Notes: generated by a model not told the origin, from the letters alone. Shown: positions 7,101 to 15,778, counted from the first letter of the stretch. The stretch: 64,000 bases of DNA from Paenibacillus silvisoli (GCF_030866765.1 NZ_CP133017.1:159501-223500), one strand, 5' to 3'. Made by a program: numbers and translations.

Positions 7101-7775
7101 ATGTACAGCATATTGATGGTGGAGGACGACGAGAAAATTAGGCGGATTGTCGCGGATACGTTGAAGAAATGGCAGTACGAGGTGACGGAAGTGACCGCCT
7201 TTGACAAGGTGCTGACGGAATTCGAGCGGACGGACCCGCATCTCGTTCTATTGGATATCAATCTGCCCGTGTTCGACGGCTACTATTGGTGCCAGCAAAT
7301 ACGCACGGTTTCGAAGGTGCCGATCATGTTCCTTTCCTCGCGCAATCAAAATATGGACATCGTGATGGCGATCAACATGGGCGGGGACGATTTCATTCAG
7401 AAGCCGTTCGATCTGGATATATTGGTTGCCAAGATCGGCGCGCTCCTCCGGCGAAAATACGACTACCAGGAGGATAACAATCTCCGTTTCGCGCATCGCG
7501 GCTTGAAATTGAACGTGACCAACTCGACGATGGAGTATGACGGTCAACTCGCGGAGCTGAGCCGGAACGAATTTATCCTTCTGCAGCTGATGATGCGTCA
7601 GATCGGGAAAATCGTCTCGCGCGAGGATATGATGCAGGCGCTCTGGAACGAGGAGCAGTTCGTCGACGACAATACGCTGACCGTGAACGTGAACCGGCTG
7701 CGCCGGAAAATCGCCGAGCTCGGACCGGAGTCGTTCATCGCTACCCGGAAAGGAATGGGGTACGTGATCGAATGA
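7101..7775 (+). CDS. OmpR/BceR-type response regulator
   Basis: A 224-residue response regulator with a receiver domain and a winged-helix DNA-binding domain. The phosphoacceptor is Asp52 in HLVLLDINLP; the switch residues are in FLSSRNQNMD and the conserved lysine in FIQKPFD. The C-terminal domain (ELSRNEFILLQLLMRQIGKIVSREDMM, DNTLTVNVNRLRRKI, TRKGMGYVIE) is of the OmpR type and matches BceR in order and length. It follows the TetR gene by 3 bases and overlaps the kinase by 4. Its likely target is the BceAB transporter encoded convergently downstream. Confidence 0.92.
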   Translation: MYSILMVEDDEKIRRIVADTLKKWQYEVTEVTAFDKVLTEFERTDPHLVLLDINLPVFDGYYWCQQIRTVSKVPIMFLSSRNQNMDIVMAINMGGDDFIQKPFDLDILVAKIGALLRRKYDYQEDNNLRFAHRGLKLNVTNSTMEYDGQLAELSRNEFILLQLMMRQIGKIVSREDMMQALWNEEQFVDDNTLTVNVNRLRRKIAELGPESFIATRKGMGYVIE

Positions 7776-8782
7776 CCTTCTTTCGCTTTTTGGCCTATGA
7801 GAAGCCTTATATTGTGCTGTATTTGGTCAGCTTCCTGATTACGGTTGCGGTATTTTTCGCGGACAGCGGCGGCGCTGGCGGCGGCTTGGCATGGGGGACG
7901 GTTTGTTATGCCTTCGCGCTGACTGCGATTGCGCTGCTCGGCTACTTATGGATTCGCTACCGGCAGACGGTGCGCGCGATTCGGCATATGGACGGCGAGG
8001 AGGACGAGCAGCTGTCGCTCGAAGCCGAATTCGCCCTCCAGCGGATCGCCGAGCTGAAGAAGCAGCATATCCGCGAGATGAACCGGATACAGGAGCGGCA
8101 GCGGGAGCATGACGATTTTATCGTCTCCTGGTTCCATGAAATCAAAACGCCGATCGCGGTCCTCCGTTTGCTGCAGCAAACCGATATGGACGCGGACAGC
8201 TTGCGGGAGGAGATCGCGAAGATCGAGCATTACGTCGATCAAGCGCTCTATTACGCCAAGCTCGACAGCTTCAGCCAGGATTACGACATTCAGCATTGCG
8301 ACGTCATCCGGGTTGCGCGGGAGCTCGTGAAGTCGCATGCGAAGACGTTCATCTCCAAAAGAATCCGTATCGAGCTGGAAGCGGCGTCGCTAGAGGTGCA
8401 GAGCGATCCGAAATGGCTGCAGTTCATCGTCGATCAGGTGCTCACGAACAGCTTGAAATATACGGAGCCCGGCGGGCAAATTACGCTATCCGCCGCGGAG
8501 ACGGCGGATGAACGGCAGCTGCTGATCCGGGACACCGGGATCGGCATCAGTCCGCAGGACTTGCCGCGAATTTTCTATCGCGGCTTTACTGGGGAAACGG
8601 GACGGACGCATACGAAGTCGACCGGGATGGGACTGTATCTAGCGCAGCAGCTGTCGAACAAGCTGGGCCATTACATGACCTGCGCATCCGAGGCGGGGGC
8701 ATATACGGAAATCGCGATTCATTTTCCGAAGGATCATGATCCGTATTTGCGGGTTATGCAGAGCAAGGAAGGCAACGAGTAG
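7772..8782 (+). CDS. BceS-type intramembrane-sensing histidine kinase
   Basis: A 336-residue kinase with two membrane helices (about residues 13-30 and 43-60) and almost no extracellular loop, as in BceS-like kinases, which sense through the partner ABC transporter. The H-box is SWFHEIKTPIAVLR with His122; the ATPase domain has the N-box DQVLTNSLKYT, DTGIGIS and GMGLYLAQQL. The ATGA overlap with the response regulator indicates translational coupling. The likely partner is the transporter encoded at 8941-11669, which is on the opposite strand. The stimulus would be a cell-wall-active peptide. Confidence 0.92.
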   Translation: MTFFRFLAYEKPYIVLYLVSFLITVAVFFADSGGAGGGLAWGTVCYAFALTAIALLGYLWIRYRQTVRAIRHMDGEEDEQLSLEAEFALQRIAELKKQHIREMNRIQERQREHDDFIVSWFHEIKTPIAVLRLLQQTDMDADSLREEIAKIEHYVDQALYYAKLDSFSQDYDIQHCDVIRVARELVKSHAKTFISKRIRIELEAASLEVQSDPKWLQFIVDQVLTNSLKYTEPGGQITLSAAETADERQLLIRDTGIGISPQDLPRIFYRGFTGETGRTHTKSTGMGLYLAQQLSNKLGHYMTCASEAGAYTEIAIHFPKDHDPYLRVMQSKEGNE

Positions 8783-8890
8783 GGCGTTGCCGGCTGATCG
8801 GTTGGTCGGGGGCTCTAACGGACATGGATGACCGTTACAGCAATGCCTGCTCGCCCGCCTCCTACCGCCCACCGTCCGAAGCGACGAAGG

Positions 8891-8920
8891 CCCCTTGAGA
8901 TCCACGCTCAAGGGGGCTTT
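8891..8920 (+). terminator. Probable terminator of the TetR-BceRS operon
   Basis: CCCCTTGAG (8891-8899) pairs with CTCAAGGGG (8907-8915) around ATCCACG. The following T tract is poor, so its efficiency is uncertain. Confidence 0.5.
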
Positions 8921-8940
8921 GCTGTGCGCAGCGCAATGAC

Positions 8941-10926
8941 CTAGGTCATTGCATTCTTCGGGTTGACGATTTTGTAGTAGATGCTGACGGACGACAGGTA
9001 GAACAGGAAGTAGATGACGAAGTACAAGCTCAGCACGCCGGTAATGATGGACGTGAGCTGCGGAAAATCTTTGACCTCCCGCAAGGTCGGATAATACGTA
9101 ATAAACCAGCTGTGCAGCATGCCCAGTATGAGCGGCGGGAAGAAGACGAACAGCAGCTGCTTGCGGATGACCCGTTTCATCACAACGTCGCCGACGCCGA
9201 TTTTGCGAAGGATCGCGTACTGCCGTTGCTGCTCCGTCGCTTCGCGCAGCTGCTTGAAGTAGATGATGCTGCCCAGCGCGAACAAGGCGATGACCGCGAG
9301 GAACGAAGCCGAGAAGAGCAGCAGCGACGAGCCTTCGATCTGAATCGAGTACAGGTCGCAAAACGCGGCAAAGTACGTATCCGGCGCGGACCCGACGAGA
9401 GCCTGCACCCCGCGTGCCAACGCGTTGGCGTTCTTCGCGTCTTTGATTTGATAAATGTCGAACGAGGCCAGCGCCTCCGCCTCCGCTTGCTTCAAGCTGC
9501 CGAAGGCTTCGTCGGAGACGATCAGCACCGCGATTTTCGGGCTGGCTTCGCCTTGTCCGTCCGTGGCCATGCTCAGCAGCGTATAGTCCTTTTTCTCCGC
9601 GATCCGGAGCGTCACGTTCTCAGCGCCGCCGGCTGCCTTAACCGTAAACTCCGGCTGCTCGCCCGCGACAAACTTAACCGGATCGGGAATCCCTTTGGAA
9701 AGCACGACCGTTTCCTGCCCCTGCAAATCTACTTGCTGCTCATCGTTATGCAGCTTCACGATCCGGTTATAATCCGACTCCGGAAACAGCAGCAGCTCTT
9801 CCGTAAAATATTTCGGCTCTCCAAACGCGATGCCGCGGTCCGTAACAGCCGCAGCCCGCAGGCCCGTAATCTTTTCATGAGCGGTAATCGGGTGCTTCTC
9901 CTGAATCAGCCCCTCTATCTGCTTCAACGTCCCCTCATCCGGCGAGGAGAACGCGATATGGTTCGGAAATTCGCGCTTCACCGCATCGAATTGGACCGCA
10001 TAGTTGATCGACACGAAGCCGACCAGAAACATGAGCATCGCGCTGAACAGCGAAATGAACGTCAGATTGAGCGCGTTGCCGCGAATGGAAAACCGAAGCG
10101 CGGAAATCCACAGCGACCGGTCGCCCGCAAAATAACGCTGACCCCGGCTCATCCGCTGCAGCGCCCAGCCTAGAAACTGCCGGAAAAACAAGTACGTTCC
10201 GCCGATCACGCCGACCGTGGCCGCGATAAAGCTGACCATGAAGTGATCCTTCCAGATGACTTGATCACCCGTCTTGTAAATAAGGAAGAAGGCCACGCCT
10301 AGCAGCAGAATGGCCAGCATCGCGAGCAGGACCGAGAACCGGAGCGGCTTGTCCGTCTTTTCCTTGGCGTGAAACAGCTCGATCAGTTGGACGCGGCGCA
10401 CGCTCAAGTAGCTTTGCACGCTAATAATGCACGTCAGCAAGGCGAATAACCCGACGGTCAAGCCCGCGGCTTCGATCGGAAAAGATAACGAAATCGCGTT
10501 GTCGTACTGCATCAGATTCATCAGCAGCATGCCGAAAAACTTCGACAGCAGCCCGCCGACGAACATCCCCCCGACGAGCGAAATCGCGCTGAGGAACAGC
10601 GTCTCCAGAAAGACCATCCAGGCCACCTGCCGTTCGTTCAAGCCGAAGAGCAGATACATCCCGAATTCCTTTTTGCGCTGCTTCATGAAGAACGAGTTGG
10701 CATACAAAATGAAGAAAATGATGAACAGGAACACGACGATGGACGCGATCGACACGCCGAGCTGATAATTCTGCTTGTTCTTGATGGCGGCCAGCACGTC
10801 GTCGTTGAACATTAAGGACGAGAACGTGAAATGGATGATGACGCCGATCAGCATGGAAACGAAATAGATCGTGTACAGCCGGAAATTCCGTTTCATGTTG
10901 CGCCAGGACAGATCGAGCAAGCTCAT
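8941..10926 (-). CDS. BceB-type ABC transporter permease
   Basis: A 661-residue permease with the BceB plan: one N-terminal membrane helix, FtsX-type helix bundles, and a large extracellular domain of about 200 residues between helices seven and eight that binds the peptide antibiotic or its lipid complex. RRVQLIELFHAKEKTDKPL is the conserved coupling region; ILRKIGVGD near the C-terminus corresponds to the second FtsX unit. The open frame runs much further upstream, but ATG 10926 overlaps the ATPase stop codon in an ATGA, which fixes the start. It would confer resistance and also signal to the BceS-type kinase encoded convergently. Confidence 0.9.
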   Translation of the reverse strand: MSLLDLSWRNMKRNFRLYTIYFVSMLIGVIIHFTFSSLMFNDDVLAAIKNKQNYQLGVSIASIVVFLFIIFFILYANSFFMKQRKKEFGMYLLFGLNERQVAWMVFLETLFLSAISLVGGMFVGGLLSKFFGMLLMNLMQYDNAISLSFPIEAAGLTVGLFALLTCIISVQSYLSVRRVQLIELFHAKEKTDKPLRFSVLLAMLAILLLGVAFFLIYKTGDQVIWKDHFMVSFIAATVGVIGGTYLFFRQFLGWALQRMSRGQRYFAGDRSLWISALRFSIRGNALNLTFISLFSAMLMFLVGFVSINYAVQFDAVKREFPNHIAFSSPDEGTLKQIEGLIQEKHPITAHEKITGLRAAAVTDRGIAFGEPKYFTEELLLFPESDYNRIVKLHNDEQQVDLQGQETVVLSKGIPDPVKFVAGEQPEFTVKAAGGAENVTLRIAEKKDYTLLSMATDGQGEASPKIAVLIVSDEAFGSLKQAEAEALASFDIYQIKDAKNANALARGVQALVGSAPDTYFAAFCDLYSIQIEGSSLLLFSASFLAVIALFALGSIIYFKQLREATEQQRQYAILRKIGVGDVVMKRVIRKQLLFVFFPPLILGMLHSWFITYYPTLREVKDFPQLTSIITGVLSLYFVIYFLFYLSSVSIYYKIVNPKNAMT

Positions 10927-11669
10927 GGCCGGTCCCCTCCTAAGGCGCTTTGAATCGTCAGGATGCGGTCGAAAAACGGCTTCTCCGACTGCTCGCCTTT
11001 GAACAGCTCGTTTACGATTTTGCCGTCGCGCAGAAATACGACGCGCCGGCAGTAGCTTGCGGCATAGGGGTCGTGGGTGATCATGAGCACCGTGGCGCGA
11101 AACGTTTGGTTCAGCAGCTGCAGCTGTTCGAGCAGCTGCGTGGCGGAGCGGGAGTCGAGCGCGCCCGTCGGCTCGTCGGCAAATACGATCGCCGGATTCG
11201 TAATGAGCGCCCGCGCCGCGGCCGTGCGCTGCTTCTGGCCGCCGGATATTTCGGACGGATACTGCTGCAGAATCGATCCGATTTGCAGCGCATCGACCAG
11301 CTTCGCCAGCCGCTGCTCCATTTCCGAGACGGGCGTTTTTTGCAGCGACAGCGGCAGCAAAATATTTTCCTTCACCGTCAGCGTATCGAGCAGGTTGTAA
11401 TCTTGAAACAGAAAGCCCATCCGTTTCTGGCGGAATTCCCGCAGCGCGTTCTTCTTCAAGTCGAGCAGCGCCCGCCCTTCGATCCACACTTCCCCGCCGC
11501 TGAAATTGTCGATCGTGGACAGCGTATTGAGCAGCGTCGTTTTGCCGGAGCCGGAAGGCCCCATGATCGCCGTGAATTCGCCCTGTTCCACGGTCAAATC
11601 GATATTTTTCAGAACGGACGTTTTTCCGTAGGATTTCGATAAATTTTTCGTTTGTATAATGGCAGTCAT
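10923..11669 (-). CDS. BceA-type ABC transporter ATP-binding protein
   Basis: A 248-residue ATPase of the MacB/LolD/BceA type. Walker A is GPSGSGKTT, the Q-loop FQDYNLLD, the signature ISGGQKQR, Walker B AIVFADEPTGALD, and the switch histidine THDPYAASYC. It starts at ATG 11669 after AAGGGGG. It is translationally coupled to the permease and powers the removal of cell-wall-targeting peptides from their lipid targets. A TGACA-N4-TGTCA inverted repeat upstream is the probable binding site of the response regulator. Confidence 0.92.
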   Translation of the reverse strand: MTAIIQTKNLSKSYGKTSVLKNIDLTVEQGEFTAIMGPSGSGKTTLLNTLSTIDNFSGGEVWIEGRALLDLKKNALREFRQKRMGFLFQDYNLLDTLTVKENILLPLSLQKTPVSEMEQRLAKLVDALQIGSILQQYPSEISGGQKQRTAAARALITNPAIVFADEPTGALDSRSATQLLEQLQLLNQTFRATVLMITHDPYAASYCRRVVFLRDGKIVNELFKGEQSEKPFFDRILTIQSALGGDRP

Positions 11670-11694
11670 GCGTTTCGTCCCCCTTTATACCCCT

Positions 11695-11700
11695 ACTATA
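11695..11700 (-). promoter_or_regulatory. Probable -10 hexamer of the first bceAB operon
   Basis: TATAGT on the minus strand, 26 bases before the ATPase start. No good -35 hexamer is visible, which fits a promoter that needs the response regulator bound at 11745-11758. Confidence 0.45.
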
Positions 11701-11744
11701 CGGTTTCCCGCCTCCGCCAACCATCGAAGTACCGCTGTCTAAAG

Positions 11745-11758
11745 TGACATTTTTGTCA
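11745..11758. promoter_or_regulatory. BceR-type response-regulator box
   Basis: TGACA (11745-11749) and TGTCA (11754-11758) are perfect inverted half-sites around TTTT. The geometry (5-4-5, half-site T-N-A-C-A) agrees with the binding motif I recall for BceR-like regulators upstream of bceAB genes. It lies 76 bases before the ATPase start and about 45 bases upstream of the -10. Confidence 0.65.
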
Positions 11759-11921
11759 TGTGGGGAGCGGAATATACGCCGCTTGAATCGCGCCGCACTG
11801 CAGCGAGCCGAAAGGAATCGCGAAAAAAAGATGGAAATAGAATACATCCTTGTTCAAATCGGCGGTTCGGTTGGCATCTAGGTAAGTGAGGGCGGAAGAG
11901 AAGCGGGAGGCTATGGGCGGC

Positions 11922-13688
11922 ATGGAAGTGAGGAGCATAACGACAGACGATGAAAAAACGCTGATCGAAAGGGCGCAGCAGGGCGATACGGAAGCGTTCG
12001 GCGAGCTGTTCGAGCAGCATCGGGGCCGGCTTCGCGGCTTTGCCGAGCAGATGACCGGGGACGCGCACATGGCGGACGATATCGTGCAGGAGGCGTTCAT
12101 CAAGGCGTTTCTGCATCTAAGCTCGCTTGCCGATACGGATCGGTTTCGGCCATGGTTGTTCCGGATCGCGCGGAACCAAGCAAATATGCGCATGCGCCGC
12201 GGCGGGCCTTACAGGAAGGAAAGCCCGTTCGTCGCGATGAAGACGGGCGGCGGCCGCATGCAGGCCGCAGTCGACTGGGAGGATCTCGATAGCGTGCTGT
12301 ATCATTTGGCGCGAAGGGCGCTGGACGCCGCGTCGCAGGGGCTGGACCCGGCCGAAGGCTTGCTGCGGCAGGAGCTGTACGAAACGATCCATGCGCTGCT
12401 TCATTGCTTAAACGTGAAGGAGCGGGGCATTTTCAAAGCCTATTTCTTTCGCCAGCTCAGCCCGGAAGAGATCGCGGCGATGTACGAGATGACGACCGGA
12501 TCGGTGTACACGACCATTTACCGCACCCGCCAGAAGCTTCGCAAGGAGCACGCCCGCATCTCTCTGAGTCTCGTACCTGAGCACAATGGAGGGGGAGGTT
12601 TGGTGAAGCAGAGCAGCTTGCGGCTGCCGGATCGGACCCTGCAGCCGCCACTGACGGCGTCCCTGATCGGCGGCCTCGCGCGGATGCTGGCCATGCTGGA
12701 CGATCGGCGGGACACGGCGGAATTGATGGGCATCTCGACGGCGGCTTTTCGCATGAAGGTATCCGACCGGACGACGTTCGCGGACAGCATCTACATCTTC
12801 GATTGGAAACAGACGCTGCACGATTTATTCGGCAAGCTCGGCTATCGGATCAGCGTGCTGTGCGGTCAGCTGTCGAGCATGCCGGTTCCCGTATTAGGCG
12901 CGGTCGAAAGGTTCCCGGTCGTTCTTCCGATGGAGGAGGCCGTCATTCCCTTTATCCGCACGTACATCAACCAGGGACGGCCGTTGCTTTACTTCGATAC
13001 GATGGCGCCCAGGCCGTATGTGCACGAGTGGTCGGTCATTTACGGTTACGACGATGAGCGCCGGGAGGTGTACGTCACGGATGCGATGAGGCCGGAGGGC
13101 AAAAGCCTGACGTACGAGGACATCGCCGGCAATCCGGTTCGATTCTTGGCGGGCATAGACGGGACGATGGCGGCAGCGGCAGCGGGAGCGCGCGAGGAAG
13201 GCCAACCGCCGCGAACCCGAGAGGCGGTTAGGAGGGCGCACGCCGAGGAGACAATCCGCTTCGCCGTCGATTATGCCAGAAACGGCTGCGGATACCGGCC
13301 GACGACGCTCTATCTCCAGTACACGTCCGGCCTTGCCGCGTACGACAGTTGGATCGGCTATCTCCGCAACGGGCATCATTTGCCCAACCGGTACGGGATG
13401 GGCCATTTGACGGCGTACTACGCGGAAATGAAGCGCTATGCCTCGATGTACTTGAGGCGTGTTCCATTGCGAGGAGAAGCGATGCGGTTGACGCTCCTGG
13501 CCGCTGAAGCTTACGAGCAGGCAGCCGAAGCGTTCGCGCGCATGCAGGAGGACGTGCCGTTTATCCGATCGTCCGAAATGCTGACTGCGGACGTGCGCGA
13601 ACGATGCGCGGCATGCTTGAGCAGCGCCAAAGAGTTCGAGTCCGCCGCGATCGGCTATTTAGAGAAAGCCATTCCATTCATGAAATGA
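11922..13688 (+). CDS. ECF sigma factor fused to a large C-terminal domain
   Basis: A 588-residue protein. Residues about 1-200 are an ECF sigma factor: region 2 is EAFGELFEQHRGRLRGFAEQM followed by DIVQEAFIKAFLHL and RPWLFRIARNQANMRMRR; region 4 is LNVKERGIFKAYFFRQLSPEEIAAMYEMTTGSVYTTIYRTRQKLRK. Residues about 215-588 form a long extension. Within it, QGRPLLYFDT, HEWSVIYGYDDERREVYVTDA and GLAAYDSWIGYLR resemble the C39/BtrH-like papain-type fold, with a helical tail, but I see no certain catalytic cysteine. Start: GGGAGG (11905-11910) is 11 bases before ATG 11922; ATG 11913 is an alternative but too close. The next gene follows 15 bases later. Confidence 0.82.
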   Translation: MEVRSITTDDEKTLIERAQQGDTEAFGELFEQHRGRLRGFAEQMTGDAHMADDIVQEAFIKAFLHLSSLADTDRFRPWLFRIARNQANMRMRRGGPYRKESPFVAMKTGGGRMQAAVDWEDLDSVLYHLARRALDAASQGLDPAEGLLRQELYETIHALLHCLNVKERGIFKAYFFRQLSPEEIAAMYEMTTGSVYTTIYRTRQKLRKEHARISLSLVPEHNGGGGLVKQSSLRLPDRTLQPPLTASLIGGLARMLAMLDDRRDTAELMGISTAAFRMKVSDRTTFADSIYIFDWKQTLHDLFGKLGYRISVLCGQLSSMPVPVLGAVERFPVVLPMEEAVIPFIRTYINQGRPLLYFDTMAPRPYVHEWSVIYGYDDERREVYVTDAMRPEGKSLTYEDIAGNPVRFLAGIDGTMAAAAAGAREEGQPPRTREAVRRAHAEETIRFAVDYARNGCGYRPTTLYLQYTSGLAAYDSWIGYLRNGHHLPNRYGMGHLTAYYAEMKRYASMYLRRVPLRGEAMRLTLLAAEAYEQAAEAFARMQEDVPFIRSSEMLTADVRERCAACLSSAKEFESAAIGYLEKAIPFMK

Positions 13689-13703
13689 AACGAGGAGAAA
13701 CCG

Positions 13704-14837
13704 ATGACCGACAATCAAATTCAAATCCGGATGATGACGGAAATTGCCTATAATATGCATCAGCTGCTGGCCGCAAAACAATCCTTTGAGCAGGCGAACC
13801 CGGGCGTTACCATTCTCATTGAACAGGCTGCGGATCACTTTGAAACAATGCAGGCGTACCGCTCCGGCGAGGCGCCGGACTTGATCGAGACGGGCGGCTA
13901 TCCGGTTGGCAACCCGGACGGCGTGTATATGGATCTATCCCCTTACGTGGCGGAGGTTCCCGGCCTTGCGGAGGACCTATTTCCTGGCTTGATGCGGGTG
14001 GCGAAATATGACGGCACGCTGCCGGGTCTTCCGATTGAGATCAGTTCGCCGCTCATCGTCTACGACAAAGAGAAGTTCGATCGCGCCGGGCTGGCTTATC
14101 CGGCGGAGGACTGGACGTGGGCGGACATGATCGAATTGGCGAAGCGGCTGACGCTGCGGAATGAGCAGGGCGTCGCTGCTCAATTCGGCTTCGGGCTCGG
14201 CGTCGATATCGAGTGGTTCGAGCCTTTCGTCATGCGAAACGGCGGCGGCTACATTTCGCCGGACGGTTCGACGTCCAGAGGCTATGTCGACAGCGCGGCC
14301 ACGATCGAAGCGTTCCGGCTGATAATCGACGCATTCCGCGTGCACGGCGTAGTGCGGAAGCCGGATGAGTCCAGCCAGGCAGGCGCTTGGCACGAGGAAT
14401 GCGCGATGCGCTTCGCGTTTATGTGGGACATGCATCATCATATGCCGCAGGATTGGAAAGATGCCAGAATCGGCGTCGTCGGTCTGCCGAACATGCCGGG
14501 CGGAATCAAAGCGAACATGATCTATATGGGCGGAGCCGGTGTGACGGCCAAGTCGGCGCACCCGCGAATCGCATGGGCGTTTCTGCGACACTACCTGCTG
14601 GAATGTCACTCCTGGACGCCGCCGGCCATCCGGTCGCAGGCGGAGTCGCGCGGTTTGCTGCGGCACTCTCTCTGGGGCCGATACGTGTCGGAGCTGGACG
14701 ACGCGCAAATTAGCGGCTTCTTCAAAAACAAGAAATGGAACGCCTCCCGCCAGCTGATCAACGAGGACATTCGCAGCATGATTATCGATGGCGCGGACGT
14801 TGCGCAGACATTACGGTCTTGGACGCGGTATACTTGA
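13704..14837 (+). CDS. Solute-binding-protein homologue without signal peptide
   Basis: A 377-residue protein with the fold signature of family 1 extracellular sugar-binding proteins: QIRMMTEIAYNMHQLLAAK opening strand and helix, FEQANPGVTILIEQ, EAPDLIETGG, LPGLPIEISSPLIVYDKEKF, and W/F-rich pocket segments near WTWADM and FMWDMHHHMP. It begins directly in the first strand. There is no signal peptide, no lipobox and no in-frame upstream extension, because the sigma gene ends 15 bases earlier and a GAGGAG site precedes the ATG. It must therefore be cytoplasmic. The tight linkage suggests that it senses a ligand for the ECF sigma fusion rather than feeding a transporter. Confidence 0.85.
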   Translation: MTDNQIQIRMMTEIAYNMHQLLAAKQSFEQANPGVTILIEQAADHFETMQAYRSGEAPDLIETGGYPVGNPDGVYMDLSPYVAEVPGLAEDLFPGLMRVAKYDGTLPGLPIEISSPLIVYDKEKFDRAGLAYPAEDWTWADMIELAKRLTLRNEQGVAAQFGFGLGVDIEWFEPFVMRNGGGYISPDGSTSRGYVDSAATIEAFRLIIDAFRVHGVVRKPDESSQAGAWHEECAMRFAFMWDMHHHMPQDWKDARIGVVGLPNMPGGIKANMIYMGGAGVTAKSAHPRIAWAFLRHYLLECHSWTPPAIRSQAESRGLLRHSLWGRYVSELDDAQISGFFKNKKWNASRQLINEDIRSMIIDGADVAQTLRSWTRYT

Positions 14838-14880
14838 TCTAAAAGGCGGGCGATTAGATCGGTAGCGGAGGGAGTTCAAA

Positions 14881-15345
14881 ATGAAAACGATCAAGCGCAT
14901 GTTGGAGCATCAAATGTGGGCGGACCGGGAGCTGTTGGCCGGGGTGCGGGCGAGCGGGGCGGACAATCGGGAGGCGCTGAAGCTGCTGCGCCACGTCGCG
15001 ATTGCGGAGCAGGTCTGGGTGACGCGGCTAAGCGGCGAAAGCAGCGGCAAGCTGCAGCTGTGGACCGACGACGCGGAGCTCGCATCGCTGGAGGAGCTGT
15101 ACGCCGACAACGAAGCGCGCTACGCCGCGTATTTGGACAGCTTGACCGAGGAGCGGCTGGACGAGGTGCTTACCTACGCGAACCAGAGCGGCACGGTGTT
15201 CCATACGCCGATCCGGGACATTTTGACGCATGTCGCCCTTCACGGGCAGTACCATCGCGGGCAGATCAACCGGGTGCTGCGCGAAGCCGGAGGCGAACCG
15301 AAGGCGCTGGATTATATTTTATATGCAAGGTTGTCCGAATCGTAA
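14881..15345 (+). CDS. DinB family protein
   Basis: A 154-residue four-helix-bundle protein of the DinB/YfiT metal-dependent hydrolase superfamily. The three-histidine metal site is visible: a histidine in LLRHVAIAEQVWVTRL and two in LTHVALHGQYHRGQINRVLREAG. Relatives include bacillithiol S-transferases and thiol-dependent detoxification enzymes. GGAGG precedes the ATG. The gene starts 43 bases after the solute-binding-like gene and may be part of that transcript; a strong terminator follows. The specific reaction is unknown. Confidence 0.88.
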   Translation: MKTIKRMLEHQMWADRELLAGVRASGADNREALKLLRHVAIAEQVWVTRLSGESSGKLQLWTDDAELASLEELYADNEARYAAYLDSLTEERLDEVLTYANQSGTVFHTPIRDILTHVALHGQYHRGQINRVLREAGGEPKALDYILYARLSES

Positions 15346-15351
15346 GCATGC

Positions 15352-15392
15352 AAGAGCGCGGTGAGCGTGTAACGCCACCTGCGCTCTTTTTT
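15352..15392 (+). terminator. Terminator after dinB
   Basis: AAGAGCGC pairs with GCGCTCTT at the two ends of the hairpin, followed by a run of seven T. Confidence 0.8.
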
Positions 15393-15402
15393 TGCGCGGC
15401 AG

Positions 15403-15660
15403 TCACGCCACGGCGTCAATCGTTCTCGGATCGAAACCGTGGAAGTCCCAGTCGGCTCCGTTCCATTTAAACCCGGTTATGCCGAACGCATCGACATACG
15501 TCGGATAGAACCAGAAGCTTTCGCCCGATCTGAGCCACACATAAGTGAATGGCTTCGTACCATCGACGTTATACGAAGCAGTAGGCTTCATCGGAATAAC
15601 ATTCGGCGGCGGAGACTGCGGCGGCTGCCGCTTGGGCCCATTAAATCTCATGTAAGGCAT
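15403..15660 (-). CDS. Small proline-rich protein, WxR/FWFYP/WNG family
   Basis: An 85-residue protein of unknown function. A proline-rich N-terminal part (QPPQSPPPNVIPMKP) precedes a compact C-terminal module: VWLRSGESFWFYPTYVDAFG, then ITGFKWNGADWDFHGFDPRTIDA. The same module, with W, FWFYP, GF-WNG and GFD conserved, is present in the protein at 29542-29835, so the two are paralogues. Homologues of this type occur in spore-forming bacilli and are often misnamed transporters; there is no membrane segment here. TGGGAG precedes the ATG. It converges on the dinB gene and shares no operon. Confidence 0.65.
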   Translation of the reverse strand: MPYMRFNGPKRQPPQSPPPNVIPMKPTASYNVDGTKPFTYVWLRSGESFWFYPTYVDAFGITGFKWNGADWDFHGFDPRTIDAVA

Positions 15661-15778
15661 GACATCACTCCCAGCGGGTCTTTTTTTCGCGAGTCTTCAC
15701 GCATGATGCGTACCTTATGGTACGAGGGTGAATAACCATTTGACTGTATGCACGCCTACGGAGGCTGCGAAGAGCTGT

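Noticed and set aside
10927..11847. N-terminal extension joining ATPase-region sequence to the BceB permease
   Set aside because: The long frame reads through the BceA gene in another register. The ATGA overlap at 10923-10926 gives the true permease start.
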